DNA of 64,000 bases from Paenibacillus mellifer (GTDB lineage: Bacteria > Bacillota > Bacilli > Paenibacillales > Paenibacillaceae), in assembly GCF_023195895.1 (NCBI RefSeq), contig NZ_JALPRK010000004.1:1-64000 (forward strand), written 5' to 3'. Both the position numbers and the translations under genes were made by a program. How positions within the stretch are numbered: the stretch's first letter is position 1; each line of letters begins with the position of its first letter. Below, piece after piece: positions 1 to 9,382 of this stretch. Below the pieces are notes generated by a model. The model was given only the letters and a program-made list of their open reading frames with translations, was not told the DNA's origin and ran no database searches.

Positions 1-96
1 GAGCAAGCATGGATCTGAAGTGACTCAAGTAGTTATTTCAGTGAAGTAGGCTCACGGCATTTGGCGATGCTGTTTCCTGTTACATATTTTTACCCG

Positions 97-213
97 TTTG
101 GTGGCGATGGCGGAGGGGTTCCACACGTACCCATCCCGAACACGACCGTTAAGCCCTCCAGCGCCGATGGTACTTGGACCGAAGGGTCCTGGGAGAGTAG
201 GACGTCGCCAAGC
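97..213 (+). rRNA. rrf: 5S ribosomal RNA
   Basis: The sequence has the usual length (about 117 nt), with 5' and 3' ends that pair (TTTGGTGGCGA near 97 with GTCGCCAAG near 204-212). It also carries the conserved 5S interior CCCATCCCGAACACG and the 3' GGGAGAGTAGG. Bases 1-96 before it would be the 23S-5S spacer; I see no tRNA or coding signal there. A strong terminator follows, so this is the 3' end of an rRNA operon. Confidence 0.95.
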
Positions 214-218
214 AAAGA

Positions 219-255
219 GAAAGAGCACTACCGTTGAACCGGTGGTGCTCTTTTT
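219..255 (+). terminator. rRNA operon terminator
   Basis: Hairpin AAGAGCACTACCG / CGGTGGTGCTCTT (one G-U pair), with the loop TTGAAC region between the arms, followed by TTTTT. It sits a few bases after the 5S 3' end. Confidence 0.9.
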
Positions 256-270
256 GTGCTTCCGAGTAAA

Positions 271-560
271 AACCTGCAAAAGTGCAGGTTTATAATCTCA
301 ATTTGCTGAATAGGGGGCTTGGTGCGTAAAAGCCTGCACTTTTGCAGGAAATACACTTGGACCGATGCGACCTATACTAAATAATTGCGAATCTGCAGTA
401 ATTTCGGAGAATCCGCCGATTTTGGGGAAATACCACGGTGCATTTATTTTCGGCGATTCAAGCGAATTCCGGCCCAATGCGCAAAATTAGATGCATTATT
501 GCAGCTATTGAGCCTAAATAACCGGATATACGCAAAAATAGATGCACTGGTGCAACTATT
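271..560. repeat. Cluster of short palindromic intergenic repeats
   Basis: CCTGCAAAAGTGCAGG (273-288) and CCTGCACTTTTGCAGG (333-348) are exact reverse complements of each other, and each is itself nearly palindromic. Two further related direct copies lie at 481-509 and 532-560 (both fit GCAAAAWTAGATGCA, then TGCARCTATT). A third, inverted and more divergent copy covers about 426-450. No convincing reading frame exists between 256 and 626. The arrangement resembles a small dispersed intergenic repeat family. Confidence 0.6.
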
Positions 561-626
561 TCAATGCTAATGTAGCCAAGGTCAGCCATCGCTCCGAAGG
601 AAAAGAAATGTGGGAGGAAAGGAAAC

Positions 627-1532
627 ATGACTTCAATTCAAAAATTAGGTTTTCAACCAACCGAACGGGTTGTCATAATCAATGCAGATGATTTCGGGGT
701 GACGCAATCTACAAATCAAGCGATTATGCATATGTTTTCAACTCATGCCATTACTTCAACATCCCTGATGCTTCCGGCAGATGCCGCTCAAGATGCAGCA
801 CTGCTAGGTTCGAGGGCCCAATCACTTAGTGTAGGGATCCATATTACTATGACCAGTCACAAAAGTCGTCCTTATAAACCCATAGCTCCTCCACATAAGG
901 TACCCAGTTTAACTAATAGACAAGGGTACTTTTATGAGTTGGCATCCGATTTGGAGCAAAATGCAGATCCGGCTGAGGTTAAGCTTGAAGTTGAAGCTCA
1001 AATCCTGAAGGCGATTTCTTTAGGCATTGATCCCACCCATGTAGACAGCCATGCAGGAAGTGTGTTAGGCCTGTATCAACAACGGGACTTTTTAGAAGTG
1101 ATATTTGAGTTGTGTGTTAAGTACGCACTCCCATTTTGTTTCCCCATCCGGGTCTTGGAGCATCCGAGCTTTAGCTCGCACCAAAAACACATATTTAACC
1201 AACGAATAGATTTAGCCCATCAACTAGGTATTGGTTTGATCAACGATCTTGCCGGGCTGGACTATCATTATTCGAGCGAAAAAGGCTACGACGGGGCCAA
1301 ACAAGAATTAATTAATCAGATTAATAATTTGAAGCCTGGCATTACACAAATAACAACCCATCCAGCTTATCTATCAAATGAACTGAAAGAGTTGACGACG
1401 TATGATGAGAATCGTGAAATGGAGGTTCGGCTATACAATGATCCGGAGATCAAAGCACAATTTAAGCAGCAAAATATCAAGTTCATCTCCTGGAAAGCCA
1501 TTCGTGATCTTCAGCGAAACGGCTTGACCTAA
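627..1532 (+). CDS. ChbG/YdjC-type carbohydrate deacetylase
   Basis: This is a 301-residue protein of the YdjC/ChbG family. These metal-dependent enzymes remove acetyl groups from N-acetylated sugars such as diacetylchitobiose. The metal-binding motif NADDFG is at residues 19-24, a second histidine is at 72 (GIHIT), and HVDSH is at 138-142; these are the expected ligand blocks. There is no signal peptide, so it probably acts in the cytoplasm. The length is close to the family's usual 250-300. The start is supported by GGGAGGAAAGGAAAC just before the ATG. It is probably monocistronic, with the next gene on the same strand after about 100 bases. The exact sugar substrate cannot be read from the sequence. 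Confidence 0.85.
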   Translation: MTSIQKLGFQPTERVVIINADDFGVTQSTNQAIMHMFSTHAITSTSLMLPADAAQDAALLGSRAQSLSVGIHITMTSHKSRPYKPIAPPHKVPSLTNRQGYFYELASDLEQNADPAEVKLEVEAQILKAISLGIDPTHVDSHAGSVLGLYQQRDFLEVIFELCVKYALPFCFPIRVLEHPSFSSHQKHIFNQRIDLAHQLGIGLINDLAGLDYHYSSEKGYDGAKQELINQINNLKPGITQITTHPAYLSNELKELTTYDENREMEVRLYNDPEIKAQFKQQNIKFISWKAIRDLQRNGLT

Positions 1533-1634
1533 GCTACTATGGGGCGACTAAGCACCTAATGCCGCACGCTTGCGCAACAAACGATAGAGAAGAAGCGTCT
1601 AACTTTATACATCGACAACTAGAGAGGTAGACAG

Positions 1635-3893
1635 ATGAAAACAAAAGGAATGATGATTTTGGGAGCTGTTCTTGGCTCCTTTCTTATTTCAGCAGGAAGT
1701 GCGGCTGCGGCCGAACGGTTTTCGGATCTCCAACATGTGAAGTGGGCGGAAGACAGCATAAACTATATGGCTGACAGGGGGACTGTTGCCGGATATGGGA
1801 ATGGGAATTTTGCGCCAGACAAGCCAGTGACTCGAGCGCAAGCCGTGACTTTTATGGTGCGTGAGCTTTATCCAGAGCAACTGCAATCCGGAGCGGTTCG
1901 CACGAGCTATTCTGATGTTCCAACCACACATCCTTTTTATCGTGAAATTAGCGTTGCGGAGAAAAATGGACTGGCCAGCGGATTTCCCGACGGCACATTC
2001 CACCCCGATACGGCGATGAGCCGCGCAGAGACGGCTGCCTTTCTAACTCGCGCCTATGCACTTGTGAGTGGCAAGCAACTTGTAAACTCAACAGATGTCC
2101 AACATCATTGGGCCGCCGCGCCGATCAATGTCATGAGCTCTAACGGACTCCTTGGTGGATATCCAGATGGCACGTATCGTCCGGATCGATCCGTCACGCG
2201 GGCGGAGTTTTCCGTCTTTCTAGCACGGGTGATTCGATTCGAACGCCAAACCGCTATCGCGGCGCAGGATTGGGACAAGCTAATTTCTTATATGACCGTC
2301 AGCGAGCAAATCGGTCAGATGCTAATGCCAGACATCAGGCAATGGAATGGTCAAGCGACAACAACAGTCAACGAAGGATTAAAGGAGCGGATTCACGATC
2401 AGGACCTCGGAGGACTTATTCTTTTTGATAAAAATATTATCGACGCACGTCAGGTCGTAAAGCTCACCCATGATCTGCAACAAGAAGCTGGGGACATTCC
2501 TCTCTTTCTCGGCATTGATCAAGAAGGAGGCGTGATTAAGCGTATCCCAGGGGGAACGAATTTGCCGGGTCAAATGGCGCTTGGCGCAACCGGAGATGCG
2601 GCGCTGGCCGAAGCGGCCGGAAAGCTCACGGGGGAGGAGTTGAAGGCGCTGGGGCTACAGGTCAATTTTGCTCCGGTGCTCGATGTGAACAGCAATCCGG
2701 ATAACCCCATCATCGGGATGCGTTCTTTTAGCTCGGATGCGGACTTGGTATCGCGCCTTGGCCTTGCAACGATCATAGGGCTGCGACAATCCGGGGTGAT
2801 CGCGGCGGTGAAGCATTTTCCGGGACATGGAGATACAACGGTTGACTCGCATTTGGGATTACCTGTACTGAAGCATAGTCGAGATCGGCTCGATGCAGTA
2901 GAACTAAAGCCATTTCGAGCAGCAATCGAAGGTGGAGTGGAGATGATTATGACCGCCCATATCGCCTTCCCTTCGGTAGATAATGAACATGTGACATCAC
3001 TTAAGGACGGAAGCAGCGTACCGATTCCAGCGACTTTATCGAAGAAGGTGCTAACCGGCCTGCTCCGGGAGGAGCTTGGTTATCAAGGAATCATCATATC
3101 GGATGCATTCACGATGAATGGGATCGCGGAGCATTTTGGGGAGAATCAAGCGGTAGAACGAGCCGTCAACGCCGGTGTCGATATCATCCTGATGCCGCAG
3201 GATCCGGCAGCGGCCCATCAATCGCTGATTCAAGCGGTGAAGAAGGGAACAATTCCGGCCGAAACCATCCACGATTCAGTGAAGCGTATCTTGGAGCTGA
3301 AATCGAAATACGGGTTGTTTGATCAAAAAGCAAGCCTCACGCAGAAGTTAGGCGCACTGAAAACTATCGGCTCTGAAGCGCACCGCGCGGTGGAAAGAGA
3401 AATTGCGGAACGTGCGGTTACCGTTTTGGCCAGCCGTGACGGTGCCCAGCCGGATCCGATTCGAGCAGGAGACCGGGTCGTTATTGCCGCAGCAGATCAG
3501 GAGCAGGCGGAGCAGCTTCAGCGACAGTTGGCGAAAGCCAGCAGCAACCTTTCGCTAACAACAGAAATTGCCGTCTTTGGTAAAGGCAAAATATCAGAGA
3601 CCCGTCAAAGGACGGAGAAGGCGGATTACGTTATTTTGGCCTCCTATCAATTCCGTAATGTAGCTAGTCAATTCGGTTGGTCCGAGGTTCAGACGATGAT
3701 TAATGACCTAAACAAGCAAAATACGCGGTACACGTTATTATCGCTTGGCAATCCGTACGAGATGATCTATGTGCAGAACATAAAGTCTGGGCTTGCCGTT
3801 TACGGAAAGCAAGAGCCCAATACCAATACCGGGATCCAAGTGCTGCTCGGTCAGTTGAAAGCCAACGGGAGATTGCCCGTGAGTACGAAATGA
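1635..3893 (+). CDS. SLH-anchored family 3 glycoside hydrolase (beta-N-acetylhexosaminidase-like)
   Basis: The product has 752 residues. A signal peptide (about 1-26, ending AGSAAAA) is followed by three SLH repeats (about 30-200), which normally hold proteins to pyruvylated secondary wall polymer. A GH3 catalytic domain follows (about 210-560), then a C-terminal domain. KHFPGHGDT (393-401) is the loop signature of NagZ-type hexosaminidases with the His-Asp acid/base pair, and SDAFT (from 489) carries the expected nucleophile Asp490. The likely role is trimming GlcNAc from muropeptides or chitin-like glycans at the cell surface. SLH repeats come before the catalytic domain here, the reverse of the nucleotidase at 16338. 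The ribosome site GAGAGGTAG precedes the ATG. Confidence 0.88.
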   Translation: MKTKGMMILGAVLGSFLISAGSAAAAERFSDLQHVKWAEDSINYMADRGTVAGYGNGNFAPDKPVTRAQAVTFMVRELYPEQLQSGAVRTSYSDVPTTHPFYREISVAEKNGLASGFPDGTFHPDTAMSRAETAAFLTRAYALVSGKQLVNSTDVQHHWAAAPINVMSSNGLLGGYPDGTYRPDRSVTRAEFSVFLARVIRFERQTAIAAQDWDKLISYMTVSEQIGQMLMPDIRQWNGQATTTVNEGLKERIHDQDLGGLILFDKNIIDARQVVKLTHDLQQEAGDIPLFLGIDQEGGVIKRIPGGTNLPGQMALGATGDAALAEAAGKLTGEELKALGLQVNFAPVLDVNSNPDNPIIGMRSFSSDADLVSRLGLATIIGLRQSGVIAAVKHFPGHGDTTVDSHLGLPVLKHSRDRLDAVELKPFRAAIEGGVEMIMTAHIAFPSVDNEHVTSLKDGSSVPIPATLSKKVLTGLLREELGYQGIIISDAFTMNGIAEHFGENQAVERAVNAGVDIILMPQDPAAAHQSLIQAVKKGTIPAETIHDSVKRILELKSKYGLFDQKASLTQKLGALKTIGSEAHRAVEREIAERAVTVLASRDGAQPDPIRAGDRVVIAAADQEQAEQLQRQLAKASSNLSLTTEIAVFGKGKISETRQRTEKADYVILASYQFRNVASQFGWSEVQTMINDLNKQNTRYTLLSLGNPYEMIYVQNIKSGLAVYGKQEPNTNTGIQVLLGQLKANGRLPVSTK

Positions 3894-3910
3894 ATAGAAG
3901 CATCAAGGAT

Positions 3911-3937
3911 AAGCCGCGCTTAGCGCGGCTTTATTTT
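3911..3937 (+). terminator. Terminator after the SLH-GH3 gene
   Basis: AAGCCGCGC TTA GCGCGGCTT hairpin followed by TATTTTAT, 18 bases after the stop codon. Confidence 0.85.
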
Positions 3938-4007
3938 ATACCAGGGAAGGAAAAGGTCGGATTATGTGGAAATGGATTAGGTAAGTCGCAAATAACGAGG
4001 AGTAGGC

Positions 4008-5467
4008 ATGTCTAAAAACCACTGATTTATACGCTGGCCATAATCCTTATGGGGGTGGTGGTTATCAGCCTGTTGTTGTATAAACCATTATCCACAAAAC
4101 CGCAGAATACGAAGGAAACTCAATCTACTCTTGCAACTCCCAACGAGACAGTCAGCGAAATGAACGAAACCCCGCCGCCAGAGAATCCGACGAAAAGCCT
4201 AGAGGAGCTTGTCGCAGAATACGGCGATTTGCAGCTTGTGGATGCGCATAATCACGATGCCAGTCGGTTTCAATATGATCATGAACGCCCGAACTGGGAG
4301 CAGAACAGCGTCGACCGGGTCGTCCTTTTCGGAGACGTTTCCGAACCTTCGGCCGTCCAGACGGACAACATCGCTTGGGGAGCCTACGAGGAATATCCGG
4401 AGCGGATCATTCCGTTTTTCTCTGGAGCGAATCTATTAGAGGAATCCGGGCTGCAAACCGTGAAGGACAATTAGGAGAAGGGATACTTCGGTATCGGGGA
4501 AATCGCCGCTGCCTCATCGTATTCACCCGCCTTGGCCCATGTGGCCTGGAAAACCCAACATCCGATGGACGGCATTCTGCCGGATATTTATCAGCTTTGT
4601 GCGGAATATATGGCACCGGTGTTGCTCCATATCGATCCGACGAACGGGGAGCCGATCAACAAACTGGAGGAAGCGCTGGAGGCTTATCCGGACACGATTT
4701 TTATTTTTGCGCATATCAACGCCTATAACTCCCCTGACAATGTCGAAAATTTGCTGAAAAAGCATCCCAATTTGTATGCTGACTTCTTTGCGGGGTTTAC
4801 CGCGTTTAATCCCGAGAGCGCGAACAGTCTGGACGATTTCATTCCAATCATTCAGCGGTTTCCCGATCGTTTTCTGCTGATCACGGATTCTTGGGATTTC
4901 CTCTATGGGGTATCTTCAAGTGGGATTTATGATTCTTGGGATCTTGGCAACTTGTTCGGAGTACAACGGGGGACAGATTCGAACGACCTTAGCGGCTATG
5001 CCATGGCGGGGGCTCAATTCATCACCAAGCATATAGCGGTAGCCATAATCACGATTCCCGCGGCGTTTTTGATGGTTGCATCAAGCGTGCTATATACTTG
5101 GATCCGAATGAGAGACGTCGCAGTCGAGTTTGAAATCGATGACTTGATTGAAGTCTTAGCAGGTGCAACAGGCTATCTAACATTATCTACACTCCTCAGT
5201 GCAGCTATAGGTGCTTTACTCAGACGAACCACTCCAGCTTTAGTGATCTTGCTTGGCTATTATTTCATTGTCAGTCCATTGGTGGCAAATTCTCAGCTTA
5301 AGTATAAAAATGTTCTTCCGGACACAGCAGGAGCTTATATGTATATGGCACCTTCCTCAGAGGAGTTGAATAGCCTAACGCCCTTGCAGGGGACAGGGGT
5401 GTTCATAATTTGGACACTGGTCTTTGTTGTGGTGGCTTTGGTGGTTTATCGTGATGTGGATGCGTAG
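4008..5467 (+). pseudogene. Broken amidohydrolase fused in frame to the tail of an ABC-2 permease
   Basis: Three faults are visible. (1) The best start, ATG 4008, reads MSKN then TGA. Adding one A to the A5 run at 4014-4018 would join it to the frame encoding a hydrophobic N-terminal anchor (LIYTLAIILMGVVV). (2) An amber codon at 4472-4474 interrupts one continuous frame; both sides read as amidohydrolase, with the metal-binding DAHNHD motif near 4242. (3) After LLITDSWDF (about 4880) the amidohydrolase match fades. From about 5030 the frame reads as the membrane C-terminal half of an ABC-2 type permease (ITKHIAVAIITIPAAF, LSAAIGALLRRTTPALVILL). A 12-bp direct repeat GATTCTTGGGAT occurs at 4886 and 4931, near the junction. 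The whole is most simply a deletion chimera of two genes, now decaying. Confidence 0.75.
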
Positions 5468-5644
5468 GGGGAAGTGATGAGCTCGATTATTTGTCTTGGG
5501 GTCAAAGGACAATCGGATCTTGAATAGAAATTTGTACAATAAAACTTGTATTACCGGGAAGCAGCTTGTAAAGTTAAATAGATTGTTTTATTCTGTAGAA
5601 ATGCTTATTTATTTGAAGAGAACGTTTGTGAACGAGGATCATGA

Positions 5645-7633
5645 TTGAACCATACGCGCAAGAAAGCAGAGGTATATGATAACGTGAAGCCGTACCCTTT
5701 TACCTATAACCCTGGCATCCCGTTTATTCAGCAAGCAGCGGATTGGGTAGCAGACATATTTTATGAGCTGCTGCCTGCAGCCGGCTTTGAAGTGCGGGAT
5801 GAGCAGATTTATATGGCGTTTCAACTAGAGAAAGCATTTGCCGACAAACAAACGATTTTCGCCGAAGCGGGAGTAGGTACAGGGAAAACACTGGTCTATC
5901 TTCTTTATGCGGTATGTTACGCGCGCTATACACGCAAACCAGCGGTCATTACCTGCGCGGACGAGTCCCTGATTGAGCAGTTGGTCAAACCTGAAGGCGA
6001 TATCGCCAAGCTAGCCAGACATTTGGATTTGATCATTGATGCGCGGCTCGGTAAATCGCCGGATCAATATTTGTGTCTCCAGAAGCTGGATCAGGCGAGA
6101 GCTCAAGCAAATACGGATGTTGATTGGGAAGAAATCATGACAGGTTTGCCCAGCTTCGTTTATTCTTCTGCGCCAATGCAGTCGTTTCATGCTTACGGTG
6201 ACCGGAGAAACTATCCGCAGCTTACCGACGAACAATGGAATGCCGTTAATTGGGATCCTTTCCAGGACTGCTTCACCTGTGATCGCCGCCACCGTTGTGG
6301 ACAGACGTTATCCAGGGACCATTACCGGCGAGCTGCCGACATCATCATTTGTTCGCATGATTATTATCTGGAGCATGTATGGACTTACGATGGACGCAAA
6401 CGGGAGGGTCAACTGCCGCTCCTGCCTGAGCATTCCTCCGTCGTGTTCGACGAGGGACATTTGTTGGAATCGGCTGCCATGAAGGCGTTTGGCTATAAGA
6501 TGAAGCATGTGACCTTTGAACAATTAATTTCACGCCTCTTGCAAAATGAGATCCGAGAATCCCTGGCTGTATTGATTGATGAGGCCATTGTACAGAGCGA
6601 AGAGATGTTTAACGCGTTTGGACGATATAACCTTGCCATTGCAGGGTCTGAACGTAGAGAAATCGTCTTGACCGAGACACTGCTCAGCGAAGTGAGCCGG
6701 TTCCGAGGTTTGATATCCGCGATTGAAGAGGAACTCGTTTTTGAAGGGGAACTCTATACGTTGGATCACTATCAGCTTCGTATCGTCGAGGAGCATATGG
6801 AGATGATGCAACAAGCGCTCCTTCTGTTCGAGCATTCGGAATCGACGGTCATCAGCTGGGTGGAGAACAGCCCGGAAGGGCTTACGCTTACGGTCATGCC
6901 GGGCACGGTGAAGGAAATACTTGAAAAACAGGTGTTCCAGCTGCGTATGCCCATTGTATTCTCGTCAGCAACGATGTCGGTGGAGGGCTCTTTCCATTAT
7001 CTCGCCGACAGTCTTGGTATTGATCATTATCTGTCCTTTTCGGTCGATTCACCATATGCGTATCAGGAACAGATGGAGGTTATGGCACCACAATGGCCTC
7101 TGGCTGAAGGTTTTGATGGCAAAATGAAAGAAGTGGTGCGTATGCTCCATCACACCGGTGGTAGAGCGCTGATTCTGTTCCGGACCCGAAATGAGTTGCG
7201 TCAATTCAAGGAACATGTGAAGGCTGAGCCCCTGCTTGACGGGATGTCGTTCTATTATGAAGGTGACGGAGAAATCAGCCACCTGATTTCGGCATTCCAG
7301 CAGGAGGAGGAAAGCGTGTTGTGTGCGGTCAGTCTGTGGGAGGGCCTTGATATACCGGGAACGTCGCTCATGAATGTGATCATTTGGTCGTTACCGTTTC
7401 CGCCGTTTGACCCTATATTTAATGCCCGACGAAAAGCAGTTAATGACCCTTATCAAGAGGTCGACTTGCCGTATATGCTTCTGCGTCTTCGCCAGGGGAT
7501 TGGCCGGCTGATCCGTTCTCGGGAGGATTCCGGCATCATCGTATTGCTGGGGGAAGAGTTGCAAACCAATCCTGTGGTGATGCATAAAGTGATATCCGTA
7601 CTCCCAAAAGGTGTTGAATTAAAGTCACTTTGA
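5645..7633 (+). CDS. DinG/XPD-family ATP-dependent DNA helicase
   Basis: This 662-residue superfamily 2 helicase has Walker A EAGVGTGKT (74-82), a DEGH Walker B box (269-272) and the SSATM motif III. The C-terminal GIGRLIRSREDSG motif VI also fits. Cysteines at 144, 209, 212 and 218 (CFTCDRRHRC) fit the four-Cys iron-sulfur cluster of XPD/DinG helicases, which unwind DNA 5' to 3' in repair. The start is TTG 5645, with GAGG seven bases upstream; the nearby ATG 5641 opens a frame that closes after 12 codons. It resembles the Bacillus DinG-like or YoaA proteins but has no exonuclease domain. It appears to be transcribed alone. Confidence 0.85.
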   Translation: MNHTRKKAEVYDNVKPYPFTYNPGIPFIQQAADWVADIFYELLPAAGFEVRDEQIYMAFQLEKAFADKQTIFAEAGVGTGKTLVYLLYAVCYARYTRKPAVITCADESLIEQLVKPEGDIAKLARHLDLIIDARLGKSPDQYLCLQKLDQARAQANTDVDWEEIMTGLPSFVYSSAPMQSFHAYGDRRNYPQLTDEQWNAVNWDPFQDCFTCDRRHRCGQTLSRDHYRRAADIIICSHDYYLEHVWTYDGRKREGQLPLLPEHSSVVFDEGHLLESAAMKAFGYKMKHVTFEQLISRLLQNEIRESLAVLIDEAIVQSEEMFNAFGRYNLAIAGSERREIVLTETLLSEVSRFRGLISAIEEELVFEGELYTLDHYQLRIVEEHMEMMQQALLLFEHSESTVISWVENSPEGLTLTVMPGTVKEILEKQVFQLRMPIVFSSATMSVEGSFHYLADSLGIDHYLSFSVDSPYAYQEQMEVMAPQWPLAEGFDGKMKEVVRMLHHTGGRALILFRTRNELRQFKEHVKAEPLLDGMSFYYEGDGEISHLISAFQQEEESVLCAVSLWEGLDIPGTSLMNVIIWSLPFPPFDPIFNARRKAVNDPYQEVDLPYMLLRLRQGIGRLIRSREDSGIIVLLGEELQTNPVVMHKVISVLPKGVELKSL

Positions 7634-7747
7634 ATGTTGTTTCGGATTCTCCTCATATCATTAGATTGAGGGTTTAGGTATACGATAGAATAGACCTAAT
7701 CAGAAGGTGAAACCCGAGGTGATCCGTGTGAGTATTTTATGATATAG

Positions 7748-7987
7748 TTATCCCATGCTGTTAAAAAGAAGCAAAAGCTTGTCTTATCAACAGCAAGTTA
7801 CTTCAATGACTACGGTACTCAAGGACGATTTGGTCCTGCACAGCTCGGATTTAACGGACACGTAGGAAATGAGTTCTTCAAAGAGGTCTTCCCCAAATGG
7901 TCATCGTATATTGATCGTGGGGGAGACATTCAAAAAACAACCCTGTTTCTAACGGCAACGAAGGCGAGGGTGGCGTTCCACGGGTAG
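7748..7987 (+). pseudogene. Start-less 79-codon coding-like fragment, unknown family
   Basis: Between the helicase and the recombinase there are about 550 bases without an intact gene. The frame 7748-7987 is open, has no start codon with a ribosome site, and follows a TAG at 7745. Its translation looks protein-like, for example SYFNDYGTQGRFGPAQLG then FFKEVFPKWSSYIDRGG, with aromatic and charged residues spaced as in a folded domain. I do not recognise the family. It is most likely the 3' remnant of a gene lost when the adjoining island arrived or decayed. The rest of 7634-8181 shows nothing I can name. Confidence 0.4.
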
Positions 7988-8181
7988 GCACTTCGTTTTT
8001 TTAGAAGGAAAAAACAGATTATATAATGTAACACATAACATCATATATAAACCCTTGGTAAATAAGGGAGTACTTTGATTTACAGACATTTGTACAAAAT
8101 ACGGGTTTTGTGAAAATGTATAATCGAAATGACGCTAGAGCCTACTTTGGGCATTTATTCGGCGGTCTGTTTGCTTATGTT

Positions 8182-9252
8182 CTATTTATCCATATTATTA
8201 ACAGCTTTGCGCATTTCCTCATCCGTTAAGTGGGTGTAGATCATCGTCGTCTGAATTGACGAATGGCCCAGTTGATTCCTCAAGCGTGGCACGTCGTTGT
8301 TCTCCTGATGGTAACGCGTTGCGAAGGAATGTCGTAGCGAGTGTACGGTTAACGCTGGTTTACCGTAAGCAGTTGCGTATTTCTCGATTAGCTTTTCAAT
8401 CGATCTTGGCGTTAATCGCCGGCTTTTGCCTTTACGACCGATTGGTGCAGCCATAAATAAGAACGTTTCTGATTTTTCTGGTTTATACCGTGCTTCACGT
8501 ATCTTCAAATAGTTATCAAGATCCGACTTCGCCTGCTCACTAAAATACACGTATTGTTCCTTGTTACCTTTGCGAATGACTCGTACTAGACCTTTATTCA
8601 TGTCGAGATCTTCCAGGTTGATCCCGGCAACTTCCGATAAACGCAATCCGGACCCCAGGATCAAAGAAACAATGGCTGTATCGCGCTCGCGGTTGAATTC
8701 GTGAAACTGAAATAACCGTTTGTTCTCGCAGTTTTGTGCGCCGAAATCATAAGCCACAAACTGTCTGAACAGTTCAAAGTCATCCGCTCGCAGGATTTTG
8801 CCTTCAATCCGATTAGCGATCGTTTCTTGGGTTTCTTTCAGGGCATTAAATTCAATTTTGGCCATCACATTACGATCGAGATACGGCTTGAGCTCTGCGG
8901 TTTCCGCTTTATTTTGCAAATAATCGAATAACGATTTAAGCGCAGATAACTTCCGGTTAATTGTCAATTTCGAGTTACCTAATTGATATTCCAGGAACGT
9001 CAGGAAGCTTTCGATTTCCCGGACAGTCAATTTCTCGAGGATCGATAATTCAACATCTTTACGAGTGGGAGCTGCGAAGCGTTCGGCCACAAGCCAATCA
9101 AAAAAGATAATATAATCATGGCAGTAATTTAGTAACGTCGTGTGCGAGAGCTTGCGTTTGCGTGTATCTATGTATTCAGCGACGTACCAGGGCAATTCCG
9201 TTAATTTCTCATCGATACGGCTCATATAATGCGATTTCGTGATTTTATCCAT
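8182..9252 (-). CDS. XerS-like tyrosine recombinase
   Basis: From ATG 9252 this gives 356 residues, the usual XerS length; AGGAGG lies upstream at suitable spacing, so the longer frame to 9288 is not needed. The N-terminal SAM-like DNA-binding domain covers about 1-120. The catalytic domain shows the expected blocks: GSGLRLSE (Arg), HSLRHSFATRY (His-x-x-Arg), LGHSSIQTT (His) and the nucleophile in MIYTHL. XerS proteins work alone to resolve chromosome dimers in streptococci; relatives in Bacillales are often mobile-element integrases. Here it sits at the edge of a decaying metal-tolerance island, which suggests an integrase role. A paralogue lies at 52137. An AT-rich inverted repeat just upstream (9304-9333) may be its binding site. 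Confidence 0.85.
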   Translation of the reverse strand: MDKITKSHYMSRIDEKLTELPWYVAEYIDTRKRKLSHTTLLNYCHDYIIFFDWLVAERFAAPTRKDVELSILEKLTVREIESFLTFLEYQLGNSKLTINRKLSALKSLFDYLQNKAETAELKPYLDRNVMAKIEFNALKETQETIANRIEGKILRADDFELFRQFVAYDFGAQNCENKRLFQFHEFNRERDTAIVSLILGSGLRLSEVAGINLEDLDMNKGLVRVIRKGNKEQYVYFSEQAKSDLDNYLKIREARYKPEKSETFLFMAAPIGRKGKSRRLTPRSIEKLIEKYATAYGKPALTVHSLRHSFATRYHQENNDVPRLRNQLGHSSIQTTMIYTHLTDEEMRKAVNNMDK

Positions 9253-9303
9253 TCTGAACGCACACCTCCTAATTCTAGAATAATTCATATATATAATTTC
9301 GTC

Positions 9304-9333
9304 AAATTATTATTTTACGTAATAATAAATTTT
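9304..9333. repeat. AT-rich inverted repeat upstream of the recombinase
   Basis: AAATTATTATT and AATAATAAATTT flank the core TTTTACGT as a near-perfect dyad about 50-80 bases upstream of the recombinase start. Its TTTACGTAA core is one base away from the TTTACATAA arm of the dif-like repeats elsewhere in the window. It could be an autoregulatory operator or a core recombination site; the sequence alone does not decide. Confidence 0.4.
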
Positions 9334-9382
9334 CCGAGTATCATTTGCATCTAATCAGTCCTACTCTTCTTCTTTCTATCCA

